From positions 1 to 64,000 of the forward strand of contig NZ_BCTN01000012.1 in assembly GCF_001571305.1 (NCBI RefSeq): DNA of 64,000 bases. Reading direction: 5' to 3'. The notes beneath the pieces are model-generated. The model had not been told where the DNA came from. It was given only the letters and a program-made list of their open reading frames with translations, and searched no databases. Of the stretch, positions 21,135 to 29,915 are shown in pieces. Source of the stretch: Erwinia persicina NBRC 102418 (lineage in GTDB: Bacteria > Pseudomonadota > Gammaproteobacteria > Enterobacterales > Enterobacteriaceae). A program made the position numbers and the translations under genes. The first letter of the stretch is position 1, and every line of letters starts with the position of its first letter.

Positions 21135-21165
21135 ATCGTCATTGCCCTTCACTGGCAATGACGAT
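21135..21165 (+). terminator. Hairpin after wbaP-like gene
   Basis: Perfect 12-bp stem ATCGTCATTGCC / GGCAATGACGAT with a 7-base loop, 28 bases after the stop. There is no clear U-tract, so it is a possible Rho-assisted 3' end. Confidence 0.5.
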
Positions 21166-21264
21166 TGACACCCTTCCCTCCCGCGTTTATCACTTTCCCC
21201 TTTTCTTTTCTGCCGGTTATCTTTACCCTGTCCGGCTTGCTTTACTCTGGACGCCTCACCTGCC

Positions 21265-22455
21265 ATGCAAAAATTTACACTATTACTCCTCAGCCTGGTG
21301 CTGCTTGCGCCACTGGGTATTGATCTCTATCTGCCCACGCTGCCCGATATCGCTGTCGGTCTGAACACGCCGGTTTCTGCTATCCAGACCACCATCCCGC
21401 TGTTTTTACTGGTGATGGGTCTGGGTCAGATTATTGCCGGTCCGCTGGTCGATAATCTTGGCCGTAAACCTGTCGCGCTGACGGGGCTGCTGCTGTACGT
21501 CGTGGGCAGCGTGCTGGCGGCCACGGCCAGCGGCTGGCCCCAGTTCCTCAGCGCCCGCGTCATTCAGGGTTGTGCCGTATGCTGTACCGCCGTCGTGGCG
21601 TTCAGCGGCGTACGCGACCGTCTTAATGGCGATGAAGCTGCACGGGCCTATGGCTTTTTAAACGGTGCTCTGAATATCGTTCCGGCGCTGGCCCCTTTAC
21701 TGGGTGGCGTGCTGGCCGGCGCGTTCGGCTGGCGGGCGAATTTCTGGTTTCTGACCGGCTATGCGCTGTTCATCACCCTGCTGGTGATCGTTTTCCTGCC
21801 GGAAACCCGTCCTGCCGATACACAGAAGGTGAAAAGCCTGCCGGTTCGGCAGTACTGGCAGATCCTGCGTCAGCCGCGCTTCCTTGCCTTCGCCTTTGCT
21901 AACGCCGGGGCACTCGGAATGGTACTGACCTATGTTTCCCTGGCCCCGCAGGTGCTGATGACCGAAGGGAAACTCAGCGCACTGCAGTTCTCTATTGCCT
22001 TCGGGGCCAACGGGTTCTGGATCATGCTGGTGAGCGTACTGGTGAATAAGATGATCCGCAAACTCGGTCGTCCTGTCTGCCTGGCAACAGGTGCGCTGGC
22101 GATGACGCTGGGGGCTGTGACATTAATGGCAGGAGTGATGCTGTTCCCTGTCGCCGCACAGACGCACTGGGCGCTGTATATGCTGCCCGTCGCCATCTCC
22201 GTTGCGGGGCTGGCCTTTACCGTAGGGCCGGCGACCAGCTATGCGCTGGAGCCTTACCAGCAGCAGGCGGGCGTCGCCTCGGCGCTGGCAGGCTTTATTC
22301 AAATGGCGGGCGGTTCGGCCGCCGGGCTGCTGGTTATGGCGCTGCCCATAGCAGAAAAATCTGCGCTGGCTCTGATGATGGTGGCCGGTGCCCTGCTGGC
22401 ACTGACCGCATGGCGGATGAGTAAAAAAGTGCGCGGTACACTGACCGCGCTCTGA
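21265..22455 (+). CDS. MFS transporter, Bcr/CflA-like drug efflux family
   Basis: A 12-helix major facilitator of 396 residues. The first helix carries the DLYLPTLPDIA motif typical of Bcr/CflA (DHA1) exporters. The loop-2 signature is GPLVDNLGRKPVALTG (about residues 58-73). The fifth-helix antiporter motif region is NIVPALAPLLGGVLAG. The substrate cannot be predicted; drug or metabolite efflux is the family role. It stands alone, and its stop lies 2 bases from the stop of the convergent dadX. It is not present at the equivalent E. coli site between cvrA and dadX. Confidence 0.85.
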   Translation: MQKFTLLLLSLVLLAPLGIDLYLPTLPDIAVGLNTPVSAIQTTIPLFLLVMGLGQIIAGPLVDNLGRKPVALTGLLLYVVGSVLAATASGWPQFLSARVIQGCAVCCTAVVAFSGVRDRLNGDEAARAYGFLNGALNIVPALAPLLGGVLAGAFGWRANFWFLTGYALFITLLVIVFLPETRPADTQKVKSLPVRQYWQILRQPRFLAFAFANAGALGMVLTYVSLAPQVLMTEGKLSALQFSIAFGANGFWIMLVSVLVNKMIRKLGRPVCLATGALAMTLGAVTLMAGVMLFPVAAQTHWALYMLPVAISVAGLAFTVGPATSYALEPYQQQAGVASALAGFIQMAGGSAAGLLVMALPIAEKSALALMMVAGALLALTAWRMSKKVRGTLTAL

Positions 22456-22457
22456 GA

Positions 22458-23528
22458 TCAGACAACCTTCACCGGCACTCGGGGGGCGAGCGCGCACATG
22501 AGCTCATACCCTACGGTGCCGGATGCCGCAGCCACCTCATCAATCTTCACGTTATGCCCCCACAGCTCCACCTGACTGCCGATGCCCGCCTGTGGGCATG
22601 GCGTTAAGTCAACGGTGATCATATCCATCGAAATGGCACCCACAACCTGTGTTCGCACCCCATCCACCCAAACTGGCGTGCCGGTGGGGGCATGCCGGGG
22701 ATAGCCGTCTGCATAACCACAGGCCACCACACCGATACGCTGCTCAGCCGTTGCCCGATAGCGACTACCGTAACCGACGCCACTACCGGCCGTCAGTTGC
22801 TGGATGCCGATGATCTCAGACGTCAACGTCATCACCGGCTGCAGACCGCTGCTGGCAATGTCCTGCCACTGCCCACTTGGGGAGGCACCATAAAGAATAA
22901 TACCCGGACGAACCCAGTCGTGGTGGGTGTGAGGATGCCACAGCGTGGCGGCAGAATTGGCCAGTGAACGTGGACAGTTCAGGCCTTCGGACGCCTCATT
23001 AATACGCCTGACCGGTTCGGCAATGCCTTCCGCCGTTTCTGCTTCTGCAAAATGGGCCATCAGCGTCATCTCACCGACGTTATCGAGCGAATGCAGCTTC
23101 TGCCAGGCGTTGTGTACCTGGCCGGGCTGAAAGCCCAGTCGGTTCATCCCACTGTTCATTTTCAGATAGATATCCACAGGGGCAGAGAGGCTGGCTTTCG
23201 CCAGTGCCTGAATCTGCCAGTTACTGTGCACACTGGTGGTCAGGCGGTAGCGATCGATAATCGTCAGGTCTTCAGGATGGAAGAATCCCTCCAGCAGGAG
23301 GATCGGCTTTTTCCAGCCGCCCTCCCGCAGCAGGATCGCCTCTTCAAGATTTAACAGGGCGAAACCATCCGTTTCCGCCAGACTCTGCCAGACGCGGTCA
23401 ATTCCATGCCCATAGGCATTAGCTTTCACGACTGACCACAGGCGTGAACGGCCCGCAGCCTGACGCGCTACTGACAGATTTTGCCGCAACGCGGCGCGGT
23501 TAATCGTTGCGACAATCGGACGAGCCAT
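22458..23528 (-). CDS. dadX: Catabolic alanine racemase
   Basis: A PLP-dependent racemase that converts L-alanine to D-alanine for breakdown by DadA. The product has 356 residues, as in E. coli DadX. The PLP lysine is K35 in SVVKANAYGHG, and the second catalytic residue is the tyrosine of GYGSRYRA. The motifs MNSGMNRLGF and ANSAATLWHP are intact. A good AGGAGAG site precedes the ATG. It follows dadA by 29 bases on the same strand, so a dadAX operon is expected. Confidence 0.96.
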   Translation of the reverse strand: MARPIVATINRAALRQNLSVARQAAGRSRLWSVVKANAYGHGIDRVWQSLAETDGFALLNLEEAILLREGGWKKPILLLEGFFHPEDLTIIDRYRLTTSVHSNWQIQALAKASLSAPVDIYLKMNSGMNRLGFQPGQVHNAWQKLHSLDNVGEMTLMAHFAEAETAEGIAEPVRRINEASEGLNCPRSLANSAATLWHPHTHHDWVRPGIILYGASPSGQWQDIASSGLQPVMTLTSEIIGIQQLTAGSGVGYGSRYRATAEQRIGVVACGYADGYPRHAPTGTPVWVDGVRTQVVGAISMDMITVDLTPCPQAGIGSQVELWGHNVKIDEVAAASGTVGYELMCALAPRVPVKVV

Positions 23529-23557
23529 ACCCTCTCCTTGTATAACAATGCAATAGG

Positions 23558-24859
23558 TTAACGAACGTTGGCACTGTGCAGCGTGCGCGCCGGGGTTGGA
23601 ATAAACCCGGGCAGGTAGCGCATCACGGACAAATCATCAGCAGAAATCGCCGGAGTCACACCGGAAATAATATCCGCCAGAAGCTGCCCTGAACCGCAGG
23701 CCATCGTCCAGCCAAGAGTACCATGACCGGTATTAAGGAACAGGTTTTTCAATGGGGTACGCCCTACAACAGGGGTCCCATCCGGCGTCATAGGACGTAA
23801 ACCGCTCCAGAACGTCGTCTGCTCAATGCTGCCGCCCTGGGGAAAAAGATCGCCGACCACCATCTCCAGTGTCTGACGCCGTGCAGGTAACAGCCGGGTA
23901 TTAAAACCGACGATTTCGGCCATACCCCCCACGCGGATACGGTCATCAAATCGGGTGATGGCGACTTTGTAGGTTTCATCCAGCACGGTAGAAACCGGTG
24001 CAGCATCGGCATCCTTTATTGGGATCGTCAAAGAGTACCCTTTTAAAGGATAAACCGGCACGTTCACTATCCCGTCGAGCAGCGCCGTCGAAAATGAACC
24101 AAAGGCCACAACGTAGGCGTCAGCAGTGATCCGTTCGCTGCCACATCTGACGCCGGTGATACGATTCCCCTCCTGTTCCAGAGCATCCACTGTAGTGTTG
24201 TAACGGAAAGTCACTCCCGCCTCCGCCGCCATGGCTGCCAGACGCTGGGTGAAGAGCTGGCAGTCTCCGGTTTCATCATTCGGTAATCGCAGGCCGCCGG
24301 TCAGCTTATGCTGAGTGGTCGCCAGCGCCGGTTCGGCCTGTCGCAACTGTGCCGCCTCCAGCAGTTCATAGGGCACTCCTGCCTCTTTCAGTACGGCGAT
24401 ATCCTTCGCCGCACTCTCATACTGCTGGGCAGTGCGGAACAGTTGCAGCGTGCCGCCCTGCCGCCCCTCATAGGCGATGCCGGTTTCCTGACGCAGTGTT
24501 TTCAGGCAGTCGCGGCTGTATTCTGCAATGCGCACCATACGGCTTTTATTTAACTGGTAATGGGACATATCGCAGTTGCGCAACATCTGCCACATCCACG
24601 CCAGCTGGAATCGGCTGCCGTCCAGGCGGATGGCGAGGGGAGCATGACGCTGAAACATCCATTTTACGGCTTTCAATGGCACACCCGGGGCCGCCCAGGG
24701 GGCGGCATACCCTGGTGAGATTTGTCCGGCGTTGGCCGCGCTGGTTTCCAGCGCAGCGGCGGGCTGGCGATCGATAACTGTCACTTCATGTCCCGCCTGC
24801 GCCAGATACCAGGCGCTAGCCACGCCCACGACCCCACTACCCAAAATCACCACTTTCAT
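23558..24859 (-). CDS. dadA: D-amino acid dehydrogenase small subunit
   Basis: A membrane-associated FAD enzyme that oxidises D-alanine to pyruvate and ammonia and passes electrons to the respiratory chain. I start at ATG 24859 after GAGAGGTGG. This gives [19 protein letters not shown] and 433 residues (432 in E. coli); an in-frame GTG lies two codons earlier. The FAD dinucleotide motif GSGVVG is at residues 7-12, and [14 protein letters not shown] is the C-terminal FAD segment. It is the first gene of dadAX. In E. coli this operon is controlled by Lrp and CRP. The upstream region here has TCACA half-sites but no convincing full CRP site. Confidence 0.96.
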   Translation of the reverse strand: MKVVILGSGVVGVASAWYLAQAGHEVTVIDRQPAAALETSAANAGQISPGYAAPWAAPGVPLKAVKWMFQRHAPLAIRLDGSRFQLAWMWQMLRNCDMSHYQLNKSRMVRIAEYSRDCLKTLRQETGIAYEGRQGGTLQLFRTAQQYESAAKDIAVLKEAGVPYELLEAAQLRQAEPALATTQHKLTGGLRLPNDETGDCQLFTQRLAAMAAEAGVTFRYNTTVDALEQEGNRITGVRCGSERITADAYVVAFGSFSTALLDGIVNVPVYPLKGYSLTIPIKDADAAPVSTVLDETYKVAITRFDDRIRVGGMAEIVGFNTRLLPARRQTLEMVVGDLFPQGGSIEQTTFWSGLRPMTPDGTPVVGRTPLKNLFLNTGHGTLGWTMACGSGQLLADIISGVTPAISADDLSVMRYLPGFIPTPARTLHSANVR

Positions 24860-25369
24860 AACCACCTCTCAGGGAGCCATTATAGAATTATTCACTGGAT
24901 TTTACGCACGCAAGCGGAGTAAAAGACCGCCATCATCTTTTCACATTACGCTGACATATTTCACACATTCTTCACCTTAAAGCCGATTAAAAACAAGATG
25001 CCGCTCCCACTTCAGCTGATGAAACTGATTTTAGCCCTTTAAAAGCAGATAATTTTTTTTAAATAGCATAATCCATCAAGCACCAGCACAAACACGCCCT
25101 GCCATAACATTAGATTATAAACAGAATATTATGCTGTAAAAAGGCCGTCTGGTTGAATTTATCATTACGTAAAATTATTTTTTTAAACACGTCTGAATTT
25201 TATACCGAAAAATTCAATTGTTTTAACGAGAGGGATAAGAGACAGTGAACTATCATTGAGATATTGGCTTTAATTCCAGGCTTATCCGCGCCGCTGGCGT
25301 ACGGACAGGTCGAGATGAAAACGGACATTCTGCAGCAGGATAATCCGGTTTTATAAAAAGGAGTGCGCT
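24860..25369. promoter_or_regulatory. dadA-ycgB divergent intergenic region
   Basis: A 510-base AT-rich gap with no supported gene. It must contain the dadA promoter (leftward) and the ycgB promoter (rightward). A weak CRP-like element, GCTGA-N6-TCACA, lies around 24950-24965 on the dadA side. The ycgB ribosome site AAGGAG is at its right end. No repeats or stable hairpins were noticed. Confidence 0.4.
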
Positions 25370-26908
25370 ATGACCACGATCTTTGACGTTCCGATTAAGG
25401 ACAGCAAACGCCTCGATGATGGACCAGACTGGACCTTCGACCTGCTTGACGTATATCTCAGCGAGATTGACCGCGTCGCAAAATCTTACCGACTGGATAC
25501 CTATCCTCATCAGATAGAGGTCATTACCTCTGAACAAATGATGGATGCCTACTCCAGTGTAGGGATGCCCATCAACTATGCACACTGGTCGTTTGGTAAG
25601 AAATTTATCGAAACCGAACAGCGTTACAAGCATGGTCAGCAGGGGCTGGCATATGAAATTGTCATTAACTCCAATCCCTGTATCGCCTATCTCATGGAAG
25701 AAAACACGATGACCATGCAGGCGCTGGTGATGGCCCACGCCTGTTACGGTCACAACTCGTTTTTCAAAAATAATTATCTGTTTCGCAGCTGGACAGACGC
25801 CAGCTCTATTGTTGATTACCTGATTTTTGCGCGCAATTACATCACCGAGTGTGAAGAGCGTTACGGCGTGGAGAATGTCGAGCGTCTGCTGGACTCCTGC
25901 CATGCGTTAATGAACTACGGCGTTGACCGCTACAAACGTCCACAGAAAATCTCTCTGCAGGAAGAGAAAGCCCGGCAGAAGAGCCGCGAGGAGTACCTGC
26001 AAAGCCAGGTCAATATGTTGTGGCGTACCCTGCCGCGCCGTGAGCGCGAGGAGATTCACTCTGCCAGCGCGCGCTATCCTGCCGAGCCGCAGGAGAATTT
26101 GCTGTATTTTATGGAAAAAAATGCCCCGTTGCTGGAGCCCTGGCAGCGTGAGTGCCTCCGTATTGTCAGGAAGGTCAGCCAGTATTTTTACCCGCAGAAA
26201 CAGACCCAGGTGATGAATGAAGGCTGGGCCACTTTCTGGCACTACACTATCCTGAATCATCTTTACGATGAAGGTAAAGTGTCTGAACGCTTTATGCTGG
26301 AGTTCCTGCACAGTCATACCAATGTGGTATTTCAGCCGCCGTACAACAGCCAGTGGTATAACGGTATTAACCCTTATGCACTCGGCTTTGCGATGTTCCA
26401 GGATATCAAGCGTATCTGCGAAGCGCCAACGGAAGAAGACCGCCACTGGTTCCCGGATATTGCCGGTTCAGACTGGCTGGATACGCTGCATTTTGCCATG
26501 AAGGAGTTCAAGGACGAGAGCTTTATCAGCCAGTTCCTGTCCCCCAAAGTGATGCGGGACTTCCGTCTCTTTACCGTGCTGGATGATGACCGCAATAACT
26601 TCCTGGAAATTGCCGCTATCCATGATGAGGCGGGATACCGGGCGATACGCCAGCAGCTTTCCGCCCAGTATAATCTGAGCAATCTGGAACCCAATATTCA
26701 GGTTTATGATGTCGACCTGCGCGGCGATCGTTCCCTGACGCTTCGCTACGTGCCACATCATCGTGCGCCTCTGGACAAGAGCCGCCGCGAAGTCCTCAAG
26801 CATGTGCACCGGTTGTGGGGTTTTGATATCACTCTGGAACAACAGAATGATGATGGCACCGTTGAGATCCTTGATCGCTGCCCCCCTCGTCCGGGTACGC
26901 CAATCTGA
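25370..26908 (+). CDS. ycgB: SpoVR family protein YcgB
   Basis: A cytoplasmic stationary-phase protein of the SpoVR family, with 512 residues (510 in E. coli YcgB). Very conserved family segments are GPDWTFDLLDVYLSEIDRV, HACYGHNSFFKNNYLFRSW, NEGWATFWHYTILNHLYDEG and HSHTNVVFQPP. These are rich in His and Glu and could form a metal site, which is an inference. SpoVR genes are often linked to PrkA and DUF444 genes; here yeaGH ends 8.2 kb upstream. It is convergent with fadR, and no U-tract terminator follows on this strand. Confidence 0.96.
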   Translation: MTTIFDVPIKDSKRLDDGPDWTFDLLDVYLSEIDRVAKSYRLDTYPHQIEVITSEQMMDAYSSVGMPINYAHWSFGKKFIETEQRYKHGQQGLAYEIVINSNPCIAYLMEENTMTMQALVMAHACYGHNSFFKNNYLFRSWTDASSIVDYLIFARNYITECEERYGVENVERLLDSCHALMNYGVDRYKRPQKISLQEEKARQKSREEYLQSQVNMLWRTLPRREREEIHSASARYPAEPQENLLYFMEKNAPLLEPWQRECLRIVRKVSQYFYPQKQTQVMNEGWATFWHYTILNHLYDEGKVSERFMLEFLHSHTNVVFQPPYNSQWYNGINPYALGFAMFQDIKRICEAPTEEDRHWFPDIAGSDWLDTLHFAMKEFKDESFISQFLSPKVMRDFRLFTVLDDDRNNFLEIAAIHDEAGYRAIRQQLSAQYNLSNLEPNIQVYDVDLRGDRSLTLRYVPHHRAPLDKSRREVLKHVHRLWGFDITLEQQNDDGTVEILDRCPPRPGTPI

Positions 26909-26945
26909 TCGTCATTGGCGGGGACGTATACCGTTTAGAGGGATC

Positions 26946-26979
26946 TAAAAAAGGGCCGATCGTCATAACGAGCGGCCCT
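26946..26979 (-). terminator. Terminator of fadR
   Basis: On the minus strand AGGGCCG pairs with CGGCCCT around a 14-base loop that can itself pair, and is followed by a run of six T. It lies 17 bases after the fadR stop. Confidence 0.8.
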
Positions 26980-26996
26980 GTTAACACTGACGCGAA

Positions 26997-27716
26997 TTAA
27001 CGCCGTGCAGGGGGGAGATCGGTAGGCATACTGGTTTGCATGGAATGCCAGATTTCACCGCTGCGGCGGCCATAATCGCGGACACTGTCCAGAATTTTAT
27101 CGTGCTGTTGCGTCTGCAGGATAGAAAGAAGCTGCTGATAAAAAGCCTGTGCCAGAGAGCGTGCTTCCGGGTTAGAGAAGTAATGGCGGCCCACGCGCGT
27201 ATACAACCCTTTTAGCCCGTTAATGATCAAACCGTAAATGGGGTTACCTGAAGCGAACGCCAGACCACGAAAAATGTTGTAATCCAGATGCGTGTAGGCC
27301 TCTGCATGATCTTCAACGTGATTGGCGGTTTCCAGCACCTCTCGCGCTTTATCCGGGTAAGTGCGTATTGCACGACGGATAAAAATTGAGGAAATGTTGG
27401 TGCGTACGGAGAGCAGATTGTCCACCAGTTGCGGCACACTGTCATGATCGAGACGGGCCAGGGTTTCCAGAATACTGAGCCCGGAGGTCTCCCAGAAGTT
27501 ATTCACCCGGGTCGGCTTGCCGTGTTGTATTGTCAGCCAGCCGTCACGTGCCAGTCTCTGTAAGACTTCGCGTAATGTGGTTCGGGTGACGCCTATCAGC
27601 TCGGAGAGTTCACGTTCAGCAGGTAAGATTGACCCCGGAGGGAAACGGCTGTTCCAGATACTTTCAATAATGTACTCTTCAGCGAAACCCGCCGGGCTCT
27701 GCGCCTTAATGACCAT
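26997..27716 (-). CDS. fadR: Fatty acid metabolism regulator FadR
   Basis: An acyl-CoA-responsive GntR-family regulator. It represses fatty acid degradation genes and activates some synthesis genes. The product has 239 residues, exactly the E. coli length. The winged helix-turn-helix occupies about residues 1-72 ([29 protein letters not shown]). The C-terminal acyl-CoA domain includes [20 protein letters not shown] and [15 protein letters not shown] FadR-like operator before fadD at 36343-36359 in this window fits its known regulon. Confidence 0.97.
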   Translation of the reverse strand: MVIKAQSPAGFAEEYIIESIWNSRFPPGSILPAERELSELIGVTRTTLREVLQRLARDGWLTIQHGKPTRVNNFWETSGLSILETLARLDHDSVPQLVDNLLSVRTNISSIFIRRAIRTYPDKAREVLETANHVEDHAEAYTHLDYNIFRGLAFASGNPIYGLIINGLKGLYTRVGRHYFSNPEARSLAQAFYQQLLSILQTQQHDKILDSVRDYGRRSGEIWHSMQTSMPTDLPPARR

Positions 27717-28025
27717 AGCGTTCTTTTTCCGTTGCGTTCATTTCTTCAATATTCAGCTCATCATACCAGACGCCCCAGGCATCACCTAGCTCACCCGGGA
27801 GGGAAAAGCCGATCGTCTGCAAAAAACTGACTATCTCTACTGCCCTTCAGACGATCGTTTCGGCCCTCCCCTCTGTGGCATTCGTCACAGCAAAGAAAAG
27901 CGACATTTATTCTCACCAGAATTATTTTAAGTCATTTTCCTGCTTAAATTTTTTATCTGTGCTGGCTGGATTGCGGCGGCTTTTCGTTTACACTGCCGTT
28001 TATTCTATTTTAGACGGACAGACGA
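27717..28025. other. fadR-dsbB divergent gap with inverted repeat, nhaB absent
   Basis: A 309-base region. E. coli has the nhaB antiporter gene between fadR and dsbB, and there is no trace of it here. The gap holds an inverted repeat, GATCGTCTG (27811-27819) and CAGACGATC (27848-27856), with an outer GAGGG/CCCTC pair and an AT-rich segment before dsbB. Promoters for both genes must be inside. Confidence 0.5.
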
Positions 28026-28556
28026 ATGTTGAGATATCTGAATAGCTGCTCTCGCGGCCGGGGTGCATGGCTGCTGATGGCACTGACCGCCTTCGCACTT
28101 GAGATGACGGCGCTCTACTTTCAGCATGTCATGATGCTGAAACCCTGTGTCATGTGTATTTATGAACGTTGTGCCCTGTTTGGCATTATGGGTGCTGGCA
28201 TTGTGGGTGCTATCGCCCCCAGGACGCCGCTTCGCTGGGTGGCTATCCTCATCTGGCTCTACAGCGCCTGGCAAGGCGTACGGCTGGCATGGGAGCACAC
28301 CATGATCCAGCTGCATCCGTCACCGTTCGCCACGTGTGATTTTGCCGCCCGCTTCCCGACCTGGCTTCCTCTGGATAAATGGCTTCCATCGGTCTTTGTT
28401 GCCAGTGGTGACTGTGCTGAAAAGTCCTGGTCATTCCTGACGCTGGGAATGCCGCAATGGCTGGTGGGGATCCTGGCTGCCTATCTGGTTATCGGGATAC
28501 TGGTGCTGATCAGTCAGCCCTTTAAGCCGAAACGACGCGATCTGTTCTCTCGTTAA
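28026..28556 (+). CDS. dsbB: Disulphide bond formation protein DsbB
   Basis: An inner-membrane enzyme that reoxidises DsbA and passes electrons to quinones. The 176 residues equal the E. coli length. Both redox cysteine pairs are present at the same positions: C41/C44 ([10 protein letters not shown]) and C104/C130. Four membrane helices lie at about 15-33, 45-62, 70-88 and 143-163. C49 is an extra conserved cysteine beside the first pair. It is monocistronic. The hairpin after it serves mainly the opposite strand. Confidence 0.96.
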   Translation: MLRYLNSCSRGRGAWLLMALTAFALEMTALYFQHVMMLKPCVMCIYERCALFGIMGAGIVGAIAPRTPLRWVAILIWLYSAWQGVRLAWEHTMIQLHPSPFATCDFAARFPTWLPLDKWLPSVFVASGDCAEKSWSFLTLGMPQWLVGILAAYLVIGILVLISQPFKPKRRDLFSR

Positions 28557-28584
28557 TCACTACAAACGGGCGGTCGCCCACCTG

Positions 28585-28633
28585 TTGTGCCCTTCGATGA
28601 AGGGCACAAAAAAAGCCCCGACTCAGCGGAGCT
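28585..28633 (-). terminator. Double hairpin ending ycgN
   Basis: On the minus strand an AGCTCCG / CGGGGCT stem (one mismatch) is followed by seven T. After it comes a second, perfect 11-bp hairpin (28585-28595 with 28599-28609). The first is the ycgN terminator. The second could also mark the dsbB 3' end. Confidence 0.7.
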
Positions 28634-28660
28634 TTCCCATCCAGTTCCAGTCCTGCCTGG

Positions 28661-29110
28661 TTATTTACCGTACCAGCGTGGCCGGTTAATAATGTGTTCC
28701 TCCCAGTCAACCACTTCACTTTCATGCACGGCGATATGACGCACCGAGATACGTGCGGCATGCATCGCGGCACGCGATCCGCTGCGCAGAGGGTGCCACG
28801 GCGGTAGCGTTTTCCCTTCAGCCAGCACGCGATAAGCACAGCTCGGCGGTAGCCACTGGAATGTCGGCAAATTATCGCGCGTCAGCTTGATGCAATCCTC
28901 TTCCAGTTCGAAGCGGGTTTCGTAGTTGCGGCACTGACAGGTCTTAATATTCAGCTGATTGCAGGCGACATTGGTAAAGTAGATCTCATCGGTGTCGGCA
29001 TCCTGCAGTTTATTCAGGCAACACTGGCCACAGCCATCACATAAGGACTCCCATTCCTCGTCGCTCATTTGTTCCAGCGTTTTCCGCTGCCAGAAAGGGG
29101 TTTCAGTCAT
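28661..29110 (-). CDS. ycgN: YcgN family cysteine-cluster protein (UPF0260)
   Basis: A cytoplasmic protein of unknown function with 149 residues, resembling E. coli YcgN (153). The eight or more cysteines cluster in [30 protein letters not shown] and ELEEDCIKL. The spacing suggests an iron-sulphur or zinc site, which is an inference. It is the last gene of a leftward set ycgL - lytic transglycosylase - ycgM - ycgN. A terminator-like hairpin separates it from ycgM, so it may also have its own promoter. Confidence 0.9.
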   Translation of the reverse strand: MTETPFWQRKTLEQMSDEEWESLCDGCGQCCLNKLQDADTDEIYFTNVACNQLNIKTCQCRNYETRFELEEDCIKLTRDNLPTFQWLPPSCAYRVLAEGKTLPPWHPLRSGSRAAMHAARISVRHIAVHESEVVDWEEHIINRPRWYGK

Positions 29111-29128
29111 GTTGGGTGTCCGGTAAAA

Positions 29129-29162
29129 GTAAAAAGCCCCGCCCTTATAGAGGGTTTGGGCT
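29129..29162 (-). terminator. Terminator-like hairpin between ycgM and ycgN
   Basis: On the minus strand AAGCCC...GGGCTT with an inner CCCT/AGGG pair is followed by TTT. It lies after ycgM and before ycgN, so it may attenuate ycgN transcription. Confidence 0.65.
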
Positions 29163-29186
29163 TCAGTTGCAAGTTTTCAGCGGTCT

Positions 29187-29846
29187 TTATAGTACGCGGG
29201 TCGCAACACCGTGGCCGCCCAGCGACACTTCGAGGCGATCGCCTGAGACCATTGGCCCCACCCCTTCCGGGGTGCCGGTAAGGATCACATCGCCCGCGCG
29301 CAGGGTAAAGAACTGGCTCATATAAGCGATGAGTGGCAGAATTTTATGGATCATATCCGCCGTTGAACCCTGCTGGCGTACTTCTCCATTCACCGTCAGT
29401 TTCAGTTCCACATTCTGCGGATTCTGTTTAAATTCGCTGAGCGGAATAAACCCTGACAGTGGGCAGGAGTTATCAAAGGCTTTCGCTTTTTCCCACGGCT
29501 GCCCGGCTTTTTTACAACCCGCCTGAACATCGCGCAAGGTTAAGTCCAGCGCTACACCATAGCCAGCAATCGCCTGAGCGACATGCTGCTCTGTGGCCTG
29601 TTTCAGCGTGGAGCCGATCAGCACCGCCAGTTCAATTTCATGGTGTACTGCACCCAGATGTTTAGGGATGGAGAGTGGCTGGCGGATATCACAGATGGCA
29701 CTCTCTGGCTTGATAAATAATACCGGCTCTGTCGGCGTAGCGCTGCCCATTTCTTTGATATGGTTAGCATAGTTGCTGCCCACACACACCACTTTACTTA
29801 CCGGAAAATCTAACAGTGCACCCTGCCAGTTATGATGCTGATACAT
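29187..29846 (-). CDS. ycgM: Fumarylacetoacetate hydrolase family protein YcgM
   Basis: A FAH-superfamily enzyme of 219 residues, as in E. coli YcgM. Members are metal-dependent hydrolases or decarboxylases acting on 1,3-diketo acids; some act as oxaloacetate decarboxylase or tautomerase. The metal-site glutamates lie in HHEIELAVLIG and the aspartate in GVALDLTLRD. VGSNYANHIKEMG and FTLRAGDVILTGTPEGVGP are the classical family segments. The real substrate cannot be told from sequence. It is downstream of a lytic transglycosylase gene by 69 bases. Confidence 0.93.
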   Translation of the reverse strand: MYQHHNWQGALLDFPVSKVVCVGSNYANHIKEMGSATPTEPVLFIKPESAICDIRQPLSIPKHLGAVHHEIELAVLIGSTLKQATEQHVAQAIAGYGVALDLTLRDVQAGCKKAGQPWEKAKAFDNSCPLSGFIPLSEFKQNPQNVELKLTVNGEVRQQGSTADMIHKILPLIAYMSQFFTLRAGDVILTGTPEGVGPMVSGDRLEVSLGGHGVATRVL

Positions 29847-29915
29847 GCTTTACCTCTGCTGAGTGAGCGTGGCTGCGCTGGCATTATGCCATCGCAGCGA
29901 TGGCTGATTGTCATG

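Noticed and set aside
24998-25042. Short frame starting MPLPLQLMKLILAL in the dadA-ycgB gap
   Set aside because: Only 14 codons with no ribosome site or homology; compatible with chance in AT-rich DNA.
27811-27856. Inverted repeat near fadR as a simple terminator
   Set aside because: It lies upstream of both divergent genes, has a 28-base loop and no T-tract, so it does not fit a terminator role.
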